From assembly GCA_910577585.1 (NCBI GenBank), contig CAJTNN010000019.1, positions 1 to 52,606 on the forward strand: DNA of 52,606 bases. Direction: 5' to 3'. The notes under the pieces were generated by a model. That model did no database searches. It was not told the DNA's origin and saw nothing but the letters and a program-made list of their open reading frames with translations. Of the stretch, positions 11,207-18,494 are shown one piece after another. The stretch's first letter is position 1; each line of letters opens with the position of its first letter. The stretch is from an uncultured Muribaculaceae bacterium (lineage in GTDB: Bacteria; Bacteroidota; Bacteroidia; Bacteroidales; Muribaculaceae). The position numbers were made by a program, and so were the translations under genes.

Positions 11207-11307
11207 ATATGCTGTTGTTGTTTCTTCTTTTATGTTTGGAAGTTGATTTAGCAGCCGATGAAATTCCGCGGCTGCTGAAATTCTGTTCTGCCTGCCGGCG
11301 GGGCGCA

Positions 11308-14300
11308 TCACTTCTTGCGGAAGTAGGCCACTGCGTTGGCAAAGAGGTTCTGGCTCTTGTCGCCGTGGATATTCTTCATCAATCCCTCGGCATAACGCTC
11401 GCTATGGCCCATCTTGCCCAGAATCAGTCCGTCGGGGCTGATGATGCCCTCGATGGCGCAGGTCGAGCCGTTGGGGTTGGCGGGTGAAGTCATGGTGGCG
11501 TGTCCCTCGGCATCCACATACTGGAAGGCTACCTGGCCGGCGGCGAGAAGTTTCTCGGCCAGCTCGGGGCTGCACGTAAACTTGCCCTCGCCATGCGATG
11601 CGGCGATGCTGTGCAGCTGACCGATATGGAAGCCTTTGAGCCAGGGTGAGGCCAGTGTTCCGACGCGTGTCACCACAATCTGCGAGATGTGGCGGTTGAC
11701 ATCGTTGTGGAAGAGTGTGGGCGACTCGCTGCTGAGTTCACCGATCTTGCCATAGGGGAGCAGACCGCTCTTGACCAGAGCCTGGAAGCCGTTGCATATA
11801 CCGATCACCAGACCCTTGCGGGCAAGCAGACGCTCTACGGCACCCTTCACCTTCTCATTCATGAGCACAGAGGCGATGAACTTGCCGCTGCCGTCGGGCT
11901 CATCGCCCTCCGAGAAACCACCGCTCACGGCGAGTATATGGCAGGCGTCGATGCCGGCCACCATCTCGTCGACAGAGGCTTCGATATCGGCTGCCGTAAG
12001 ATTGCGGAAGACGCTTGTGGAGGTCTCTGCCCCTTCGCGACGGAAGGCGCGGATCATATCGTAGTCGCAGTTTGTGCCGGGGAAGACGGGGAGATACACC
12101 ATCGGGTGCTCAACAGCCTCGCCGGGCCATGACCCCTTGAATTCAGGACCGGTGGCATCGGGAGCGTCGCCGCTCACACCGGAGCGGTCGGGGTAAACCT
12201 CGCAGAACTTGGCGCGGTTGGCCTCCTCGAGTGCGAAGATATCCATTGTCTCGCCATTGATACGCAGTTCGGGCTCGGCGATAGTACGGCCGATCTCTAC
12301 GAATGCGGGATTCTTGATTTCGGCGTTGCTCTCCACCAGGATTGAGCCGTAAGAGAGGTCGAAGAGATTCTTCTCATCCACATTCACCTCGGCGCCGATG
12401 GCATTGCCGAAGCTCATCTTGGCCAGTGCCTCGGCCATAGATCCGGCGCCCAGAGCGTAGGCTGCCACGATCTCTCCATCTGCGATACCCTTCTCGACGG
12501 CCTCGAAGTTGGCGCGGAGCTGCGCTGTGTCGGGGAAGCGGTCGGGGCGCTCTGTATGTTTCACGAGGTAAAGACGATGACCGGCCTCCTTGAACTCAGG
12601 CGAGATGACACGACGCGCATCGACTGTGCCTACGCCGAAGGCTATCAGCGTGGGGGGCACATTGATGTCGGCGAAGGTGCCGCTCATGGAGTCTTTGCCG
12701 CCTATAGAGGGGAGACCGAACTCCACCTGCATGCGCAGTGCGCCGAGCAGGGCTGCCAAGGGTTTACCCCAGGCTTTGTCGGAGGTCATCTTCTCGAAAT
12801 ATTCCTGATATGAGAAGCGCATACCCTTGTAGGCCTGGCCGGCTGCCACAGCCTTTGCCACAGCCTCGACCACAGCATAGGCGGCTCCGTGATAGGGGCT
12901 CCAGCTTGAAATCTCGGGATTGAAGCCGAAGGCCATAAGCGAGGCTGTGTGGGTGAGATGATTCCCGACGGGGAGTTTCTGTACCGACACCTGAGTCTCG
13001 GTGGCCTGCCGGCGACCGCCGAAGGGCATGAGCACAGTCGAGGCGCCGATTGATGAGTCAAACATCTCGATCAGACCCTTCTGCGAAGTCACATTCGGCT
13101 GCGCGAGCACCTCCTTGAAGCGCTCTTCGAGCGTTGCGCCAGCGGGCGACTTGGCAAAGGGATTCTGAGTGTAATCCACCTTGCCCACCATAGCCTTTGC
13201 GTAGTGAGGCGCACCTGCCGAGTCGATAAACTCGCGGCTGAGGTCGGCGGCGAGCTCACCTTTATAATACATGCGCATGCGGGCAGTGTCGGTCACATCG
13301 GCCACATGTGTCACCTCAAGGTTCTCTTCGGCGCAGTATTTCTCAAATTCCTCGCGGTCTTTGGGATCAATCACCACGCTCATACGCTCCTGCGATTCGG
13401 AGATGGCGAGCTCAGTGGGATTAAGACCTGAATATTTGGTGGGCACACGGTCGAGATAGATGTCGAGGCCGTCGGTGAGCTCACCGATGGCGACACTGAC
13501 ACCACCGGCGCCAAAGTCGTTGGATTTCTTGATCAGACGAGTCACCTCGGGGCGACGGAACAGGCGCGCGATCTTGCGCTCTTCGGGGGCGTTGCCCTTC
13601 TGCACCTCCGAGCCGCATTCTTCGAGCGAGCTGGTGGTGTGCTCCTTGCTTGAGCCGGTGGCGCCGCCGATGCCGTCGCGGCCTGTGCGGCCACCGAACA
13701 TCAGGATGATATCGCCGGCCACGGGGCGCTCGCGACGCACGTCGGATGCCTTCACAGCGCCTACCACGGCACCCACCTCGAGGCGCTTGGCCACATATCC
13801 GGGGTGGTAGATCTCACGCACATGTGTGGTGGCCAGACCGATCTGGTTGCCATATGAGCTGTAGCCTGCGGCTGCGCGCAGCGAGATCACGCGCTGGGCC
13901 AGTTTTCCGGCCATAGTCTCACTGACGGGTTGCCAGATGTTGCCGGCGCCGGTGACGCGCATAGCCTGATACACATAGCTGCGGCCGCTCAGCGGGTCGC
14001 GGATTGCACCACCCAGACATGTCGATGCACCGCCGAAAGGCTCGATTTCAGTAGGATGATTATGAGTCTCATTCTTGAATTGAAGCAGCCAGCGCTCGGT
14101 GGCACCATCCACATCGACATCCACAAATACAGAGCAGGCATTATTCTCCTCGCTCTGCTCCATGTCGTCGAGCAGTCCCTGCTTCTTGAGGTAGCGGGCG
14201 CCGATTGTGGCGAGGTCCATGAGGCAGAGGCTCTTCTGCTCGCGGCCGAGTTCGCGGCGGATGCGGTGCCATTCGTCGATGGCGTAGCGGATATCGCCGG

Positions 14301-15030
14301 CCACTTCCGAGTCCTCTACCTGAATGTCGGTGAGGTTGGTGGTGAAGGTGGTGTGGCGGCAGTGGTCGCTCCAATATGTGTCGAGGATGCGGAGCTCAGT
14401 CTCGTTGGGGTCGCGCCCTTCGGCGGTGAAGTAGTTCACTACCTCCATAAGGTCGTCGGCATTCATGGCCAATCCCTTGGACTTGCACCATGCGGCGGCC
14501 TCATCCTTGGTGATATTGCGGAAGCCATCGAGAGTGGCCACCTCTGACGCCGTGGCCTTCTCTACCGGGGCCAGACGGCTGAGGTCTTTGCGGCGCGACT
14601 CGACTGCGTTGATGCAGTAATGCGCGATTTTCGCGAGGTCATCTTCGCTGACAGCATCATCGAAGATCATCAGCTTTGCAGAGCGAATCTCTACCTCGGC
14701 CTTCGGGTCGAGAAGTTTCACACACTCCTCGGCTGAGGCTGCACGCTGGTCGAACTGGCCGGGGAGAAACTCCATGGCCAGATGCGGATGTGATTCATAC
14801 TCTTTGTTGAAGTCGGGAGCGAAGGCCACACTGTCGGTAGCCGGCTCTCCAAACACGCGATAGGCGCTCTTCTCAAGAAGTTCGGGGGTAAACCCGAAAA
14901 GATCGTAGACACACACCAGACGAAGATCCTTGATCTTCAGTCCGAGATTGGAGTTCAGCTCATTGCGGAGGCTTTCGGCCTCGATGCGGTAGGGAGCTGT
15001 CTTCTCTACGAATATGCGGTTGTTTGTCAT
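11308..15030 (-). CDS. purL: Phosphoribosylformylglycinamidine synthase, large single-chain type
   Basis: Converts FGAR to FGAM with glutamine and ATP (step 4). The 1240 residues correspond to the long form that fuses synthetase and glutaminase, so no PurQ or PurS is needed. The synthetase part has NETHNHPTEIEPFGGA and a second ATPase-like half (GGKDSMSGT). The C-terminal class I glutaminase has PGTNCDYDM, the nucleophile motif GICNGFQ (Cys about 1079) and a GHSER triad region near 1209. The ATG at 15030 begins MTNNRIFVEK. The upstream gap to purE contains the decamer repeat tract, so purE and purL may not be transcribed at equal levels. Confidence 0.97.
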   Translation of the reverse strand: MTNNRIFVEKTAPYRIEAESLRNELNSNLGLKIKDLRLVCVYDLFGFTPELLEKSAYRVFGEPATDSVAFAPDFNKEYESHPHLAMEFLPGQFDQRAASAEECVKLLDPKAEVEIRSAKLMIFDDAVSEDDLAKIAHYCINAVESRRKDLSRLAPVEKATASEVATLDGFRNITKDEAAAWCKSKGLAMNADDLMEVVNYFTAEGRDPNETELRILDTYWSDHCRHTTFTTNLTDIQVEDSEVAGDIRYAIDEWHRIRRELGREQKSLCLMDLATIGARYLKKQGLLDDMEQSEENNACSVFVDVDVDGATERWLLQFKNETHNHPTEIEPFGGASTCLGGAIRDPLSGRSYVYQAMRVTGAGNIWQPVSETMAGKLAQRVISLRAAAGYSSYGNQIGLATTHVREIYHPGYVAKRLEVGAVVGAVKASDVRRERPVAGDIILMFGGRTGRDGIGGATGSSKEHTTSSLEECGSEVQKGNAPEERKIARLFRRPEVTRLIKKSNDFGAGGVSVAIGELTDGLDIYLDRVPTKYSGLNPTELAISESQERMSVVIDPKDREEFEKYCAEENLEVTHVADVTDTARMRMYYKGELAADLSREFIDSAGAPHYAKAMVGKVDYTQNPFAKSPAGATLEERFKEVLAQPNVTSQKGLIEMFDSSIGASTVLMPFGGRRQATETQVSVQKLPVGNHLTHTASLMAFGFNPEISSWSPYHGAAYAVVEAVAKAVAAGQAYKGMRFSYQEYFEKMTSDKAWGKPLAALLGALRMQVEFGLPSIGGKDSMSGTFADINVPPTLIAFGVGTVDARRVISPEFKEAGHRLYLVKHTERPDRFPDTAQLRANFEAVEKGIADGEIVAAYALGAGSMAEALAKMSFGNAIGAEVNVDEKNLFDLSYGSILVESNAEIKNPAFVEIGRTIAEPELRINGETMDIFALEEANRAKFCEVYPDRSGVSGDAPDATGPEFKGSWPGEAVEHPMVYLPVFPGTNCDYDMIRAFRREGAETSTSVFRNLTAADIEASVDEMVAGIDACHILAVSGGFSEGDEPDGSGKFIASVLMNEKVKGAVERLLARKGLVIGICNGFQALVKSGLLPYGKIGELSSESPTLFHNDVNRHISQIVVTRVGTLASPWLKGFHIGQLHSIAASHGEGKFTCSPELAEKLLAAGQVAFQYVDAEGHATMTSPANPNGSTCAIEGIISPDGLILGKMGHSERYAEGLMKNIHGDKSQNLFANAVAYFRKK

Positions 15031-15080
15031 TGTTGTTTGATAAATTTCTTTTTTTGGCTTACTCTCTGGGTGGATGCCGG

Positions 15081-15240
15081 ACTAATCGGGATTAATCGCG
15101 ATTAATCGGGAGGCATCAGGATTAATCGGGTTTAATCGGGATTAATCGGGAGCAATCGGGATTAATCGGGACTAATCGGGATTAATCGGGTTTAATCGGG
15201 GTTAATCGGGATTAATCGGGACTAATCGGGGATTAATCCC
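15081..15240. repeat. Tandem 10-bp repeat between purE and purL
   Basis: Fifteen consecutive decamers (15081-15230) follow the pattern NNTAATCGGG, most often ATTAATCGGG. Variation is concentrated in the first three bases, and only the unit at 15111 is strongly decayed (aggcatcagg). The array ends in the perfect palindrome GGGATTAATCCC (15229-15240), 11 bases from the purE stop. The period equals about one helical turn and is not a multiple of three, so it is not coding. It lies in the mRNA between purE and purL if they are co-transcribed. Confidence 0.9.
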
Positions 15241-15251
15241 GGGATTCCGGC

Positions 15252-15722
15252 TCACTCGTTGTTGGCGGCCAGCACTTTTTCGGCCTGGGCGGCACGGAAT
15301 GCCACTAATTTGGCGGCGAGTGCTGTGTCGGTAATGGCCATCATCTCGATGGCGAGCAGGGCGGCGTTCTTGGCACCGTCGATAGCCACAGTGGCCACGG
15401 GGATACCAGAGGGCATCTGCACCATCGAGAGCAGAGAGTCCAGCCCCTCCATCGAACGCGATTTGATGGGCACGCCGATCACGGGGAGCGTGGTGAAAGC
15501 AGCCACCACACCTGCCAGATGCGCTGCGCCACCTGCGGCGGCAATCACCGCAGCGAAGCCTCGCTCACGCAGGTCGGTCACCCACGCCTCAAGTGCGGCG
15601 GGAGTACGGTGGGCTGAATAAATCTTCACTTCATGTTCGACGCCGAAGTCGCGCAGAATCTCAGAAGCACCTTCCATCACGGGCCGGTCGCTTGCCGAGC
15701 CCATAACAATACCTACTTTCAT
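15252..15722 (-). CDS. purE: N5-carboxyaminoimidazole ribonucleotide mutase (PurE)
   Basis: Interconverts N5-CAIR and CAIR (step 6b of bacterial purine synthesis). The 156-residue Rossmann-like protein has GIVMGSASDRP at the N-terminus, SAHRTP with the catalytic His at about 43, AAGGAAHLAGVV and the SLLSMVQMPSGIPVATV segment, all typical. The ATG at 15722 gives MKVGIVMGS. PurE usually works with PurK, which is not in this window, so purK must be elsewhere or the enzyme uses CO2 directly. It appears to start the pur half of the cluster. No perfect promoter was found between it and the terminator at 15864-15901. Confidence 0.96.
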   Translation of the reverse strand: MKVGIVMGSASDRPVMEGASEILRDFGVEHEVKIYSAHRTPAALEAWVTDLRERGFAAVIAAAGGAAHLAGVVAAFTTLPVIGVPIKSRSMEGLDSLLSMVQMPSGIPVATVAIDGAKNAALLAIEMMAITDTALAAKLVAFRAAQAEKVLAANNE

Positions 15723-15863
15723 TTTATATCAAAATTTACCTTTGTAATTACCTTTGTGATAGTAATCCGACACTCCACCAATCGCCATGCGCAATGCTTG
15801 TCGCCTTCAGATATCACGACGTCAATGCGCCACTCTATCCTCGGACTCCGGATGCAATAAAAC

Positions 15864-15901
15864 AATTGTGGCCTCTCAGGCCATGCCTGAGGGCCACAAT
15901 T
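15864..15901 (-). terminator. Intrinsic terminator after the 57-codon gene
   Basis: A long stem AATTGTGGCCTCTCAGG / CCTGAGGGCCACAATT (15864-15880 with 15886-15901) has one bulged base and a 5-nt loop. On the minus strand it is followed by TGTTTTATTGC. It begins immediately after the stop codon of the small gene at 15902-16075 and separates that gene from purE. Confidence 0.8.
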
Positions 15902-16075
15902 CTATATTCTTATTTCCGGCATACGCACACGCTCCCCCATAATGCCCTGCGCCTGATGACGCTGACATTCGGCCGCCTTCGACCCGCGCTTCTGGCGCCA
16001 GTCTCGTGCCAAGGCGTTGTCAAGATGAGTCAATTCATCTGATGCCCAATAGCTTATGTCGTCAAATTGCCTCAT
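15902..16075 (-). CDS. Small protein of unknown function, 57 residues
   Basis: This short gene has full transcription signals. It starts with ATG at 16075 (MRQFDDISYWASDE...) and stops at TAG 15902-15904. A consensus-like promoter lies at 16113-16143 and predicts a transcript start about 30 bases before the ATG. The terminator 15864-15901 follows the stop directly. A 7-codon upstream reading frame (16072-16095) ends in a TGA that overlaps the ATG as ATGA, a translational-coupling arrangement. The protein starts acidic and becomes strongly basic (RDWRQKRGSKAAE), with one Cys and no membrane segment or signal peptide. I do not recognise the family. It could encode a small nucleic-acid-binding protein, or the transcript may matter more than the product. 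Its independent unit between luxS and purE argues for a real gene. Confidence 0.55.
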   Translation of the reverse strand: MRQFDDISYWASDELTHLDNALARDWRQKRGSKAAECQRHQAQGIMGERVRMPEIRI

Positions 16076-16112
16076 TCGGGGGGTGCGGTTTCCATTAGTG
16101 AAATATCTTTTG

Positions 16113-16143
16113 CAAAATTACAAAAAATTTTCGATTCCGCCAA
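16113..16143 (-). promoter_or_regulatory. Bacteroidetes-type promoter for the 57-codon gene
   Basis: On the minus strand a TTG (16143-16141) is followed after 20 bases by TAATTTTG (16120-16113), matching the TTG/TAnnTTTG consensus of Bacteroidetes sigma-70. The predicted start site is near 16107. Confidence 0.65.
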
Positions 16144-16200
16144 CTGCCGAAACCCCTCTAATCTACAATTTTTCAAACAATTTTTAACACCACTTCCTTT

Positions 16201-16281
16201 CACCCTCCATCGCCCGAAAGGTAGTGAAGTCATTATACTTATTTGGCACCCTCCATCGTCCGGTGGTGAAGTCGTTATACT
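16201..16281. repeat. Imperfect direct repeat downstream of luxS
   Basis: Two copies, 16201-16239 and 16247-16281, both begin CACCCTCCATCG and end in GTGAAGTC.TTATACT, differing by a 4-base gap and a few substitutions. They lie between the luxS stop and the promoter of the 57-codon gene. No function is evident. Confidence 0.7.
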
Positions 16282-16292
16282 CCGTCGGGAGC

Positions 16293-16775
16293 TCAGTCGG
16301 GATAGTTGAGATTCTCGGCTTTCGGTGAGTCGAGCACCTCGCTGAGGTAGCGGCGGGCGGCCTGACGCGCACCTTCGGCATCCATGTAGCTATAGTTGCC
16401 GCAGTCGCGCGGAGTGGCGCCGGGAATCTCACCTTCGTAGTCGGCTACAAAGGCCATCGTGCGGCGCAGCAGGGGGAGGATATCCTCGCTGCGATAGTCG
16501 CCTGAGAGGAGAAGGTAATTGCCGGTGCAGCATCCCATCGGTCCCCAGTATACCACGCGGTCGCGCCACTCGGGGTCGTTGCGCAGATAGGTGGCGGCGA
16601 GATGCTCCATGGCATGCAGGGTCTGCGGCGAGAGGGCCGGCTCGCGGTTGGGGCGCGTCATGCGCACATCGAAGGTGCTGACCACATCACCATTCGGTGT
16701 GCGGTCCTGACGCGAAAGGAAGATTCCGCGCTCAAGACGGTTGTGGTCAATCGTGAAACTTGCTATCTTTTCCAT
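16293..16775 (-). CDS. luxS: S-ribosylhomocysteine lyase
   Basis: Cleaves S-ribosylhomocysteine to homocysteine and DPD, the precursor of autoinducer-2, in the activated methyl cycle. The 160-residue protein keeps the metal site: His54 and His58 with Glu57 in LHAMEHLA, and Cys125 in RDCGNYSY. The catalytic cysteine lies in GPMGCCTGNY at residues 82-83, where the position after the conserved Cys, often Arg, is another Cys. The ATG at 16775 gives MEKIASFTIDH, the family start. It lies 94 bases downstream of the epimerase gene on the same strand. LuxS links to purines only loosely, through adenosine/adenine released from SAH, so its position between the pyr and pur blocks may be coincidental. 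Confidence 0.95.
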   Translation of the reverse strand: MEKIASFTIDHNRLERGIFLSRQDRTPNGDVVSTFDVRMTRPNREPALSPQTLHAMEHLAATYLRNDPEWRDRVVYWGPMGCCTGNYLLLSGDYRSEDILPLLRRTMAFVADYEGEIPGATPRDCGNYSYMDAEGARQAARRYLSEVLDSPKAENLNYPD

Positions 16776-16869
16776 TTCAGTTTCTTGTAATTCGGTGGCT
16801 CTTAAAAATCAGCTGCAATGACTATGGAAGTGTTGCTCCGTAAGCAGCCACGCTCGATTCTTAGGATTA

Positions 16870-18369
16870 TTAGGAGTTATTGCTGTGGGCCGGAGCGGGG
16901 GCCTCATGGGGGGCTTCAGCCGGGTGGACAATCTGTGCGAGGAAGGGATTGCGGTCGGCCTGCGCGTAGAGGGCATGTGGGTCGCGTGCCTGCGCTTCAA
17001 GGCATTCGCCACACCAGTGGCCTCCGAGCAACACTGCCCGCGGACTGAGGCTGAAGCGGTGGCCTTCGGCGCATTCCCATTCGAGCGGGGTGTCGAGGTC
17101 GCCGGGACGCATATGGTCGCTCAGACAGCGCCCCCCTCGCCACCGGGCGGCGGCACACACATCTTCGATGTCAATCCGCTCTTCGGGTCGGCTCTCGTCG
17201 TAGCCATGACTGAGGCGCGTGGGCGCGGCACTCATATGCCAACCGGCATCCTGCTCCCACCCCCCTATCCGGTTGAACTGCTCTATCCCGCCGAAGGCTG
17301 CGAAGACTCTGTCGGCGTTGCCCGACTTCACCCAGTGCATCGTGCCGAGTCCCTCTTTATTGGCCACGAGTCGCATCAATCCTTTGATGAGCCAGGCCGG
17401 GGCAAGGGGGGATAGATTGAAGTACCATGGCAGGGCACGCTTCACTCCGGCCATGTATTGGCTGAATGAGCGGCGGCTGCGGAAGTGCAGCAGGTCGTTG
17501 AGATGATCGGAGTCGGTGTACCACATCCCGTGGAAGTTCCGCGTGGCAAACCATCGGCGCTCAAACACCCTCTCCGGTGGCGGACACCCTACTGACGAGA
17601 GCGAGAGCTTGATGAAGTCGTAGTTGCTCAGGCGATAGTCCTTGCCCCCACCAATGTTGTAGAATCGGCGCCAGAATGAGTCGGGCAATGCCGGATTGCA
17701 GACGGCTGCGAGCAGGCGCCCGCTGTCGTCAGATGTGACCCATTCGAGGGCTCCGCGTATAGGCACGTGGAATGAAATCGGGTCGGAGGCCTTCATGAAT
17801 ATCCCGGGATACATTATGCCGGTCTGGCGCAGCGACACCCATTCGCGCACCCCCGATTCAACCAGCATCCTTTCGGCCACTGCCTTGGAATGGGCATAGC
17901 GGTCGTATGCGGCCACGGATATCGGGTCGCCGGTGCGCCCCCAGTGCGCCCCCTCGGGGCGGTTGCCATATTGCGACACCGAACCGATATACACCACCTT
18001 CACCCGGCGGCCGCCACTCTGCTCGGCCTCGACGGCTTTGATGATGTTGCGCATCGCGGTGGTGTTGACTTTATAGGTCAGCTCCGGATAATGGTCGGCC
18101 AGCGGACTGACCATCCCCCCCACATGCAGCACCACATCGGCTCCGGCCACTCCGCGGGCCACATCGGCGGCATTGACCAGATTCCCCCATATCACCTCTA
18201 CCCCACGGGCCTGATAAGGGGCGAGTTTGCGATGATTGCGTTTTGAATCGCGGGCGAGCACACGAATCTTCGGGCGCAGTCCCTCATATTCTGCCTTCAC
18301 GAGGTGGCGCAGTCCGGCCATGCCCATCACTCCGGTGGCGCCGGTGAGAAATATCGTCAGTTCTTTCAA
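16870..18369 (-). CDS. NAD(P)-dependent epimerase/dehydratase fused to a zinc-ribbon-like tail
   Basis: The first roughly 270 residues are an extended short-chain dehydrogenase: FLTGATGVMGMAGLRHL is the Rossmann glycine loop, GSVSQYG carries the active-site Ser region and YDRYAHSKAVAE the Tyr-x3-Lys pair. Then comes a long poorly conserved region. At about 403-456 there is AAARWRGGRCLS, WECAEGH and HWCGEC, with probable zinc ligands Cys433, Cys453, Cys456 and perhaps His437. This pattern resembles the small treble-clef/zinc-ribbon repeats found beside homing endonucleases. The substrate cannot be deduced. The start must be the TTG at 18369, because the next Met (about residue 14) is inside the glycine loop. 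The gene begins only 14 bases past a terminator-like hairpin following pyrB. Confidence 0.85.
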   Translation of the reverse strand: MKELTIFLTGATGVMGMAGLRHLVKAEYEGLRPKIRVLARDSKRNHRKLAPYQARGVEVIWGNLVNAADVARGVAGADVVLHVGGMVSPLADHYPELTYKVNTTAMRNIIKAVEAEQSGGRRVKVVYIGSVSQYGNRPEGAHWGRTGDPISVAAYDRYAHSKAVAERMLVESGVREWVSLRQTGIMYPGIFMKASDPISFHVPIRGALEWVTSDDSGRLLAAVCNPALPDSFWRRFYNIGGGKDYRLSNYDFIKLSLSSVGCPPPERVFERRWFATRNFHGMWYTDSDHLNDLLHFRSRRSFSQYMAGVKRALPWYFNLSPLAPAWLIKGLMRLVANKEGLGTMHWVKSGNADRVFAAFGGIEQFNRIGGWEQDAGWHMSAAPTRLSHGYDESRPEERIDIEDVCAAARWRGGRCLSDHMRPGDLDTPLEWECAEGHRFSLSPRAVLLGGHWCGECLEAQARDPHALYAQADRNPFLAQIVHPAEAPHEAPAPAHSNNS

Positions 18370-18374
18370 TTGTC

Positions 18375-18455
18375 AAAAATTCGCTTAAGCCTGCGGGGCT
18401 TAAGCAGGAGTTATCATGGCCGCTGCTCTCCGGCTGACGGAGAACACCGGCCATG
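18375..18455 (-). terminator. Double hairpin ending the pyr operon
   Basis: Two hairpins follow the pyrB stop on the minus strand. The first pairs CATGGCCG with CGGCCATG (18415-18422, 18448-18455) and has an inner TCTCCG/CGGAGA stem. The second pairs GCTTAAGCC with GGCTTAAGC (18383-18391, 18397-18405, 5-nt loop) and is followed by GAATTTTTG, a proper intrinsic terminator. Its U-tract (18375-18379) lies only a few bases before the TTG start of the epimerase gene, so expression of that gene needs read-through or coupling. Confidence 0.8.
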
Positions 18456-18494
18456 TGTAAAATATTGTCTATAAGTAGCTGTCAGGCGTCAGGC

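Noticed and set aside
15081..15240. Decamer array as a CRISPR
   Set aside because: Units are 10 bases without spacers and no cas gene is nearby.
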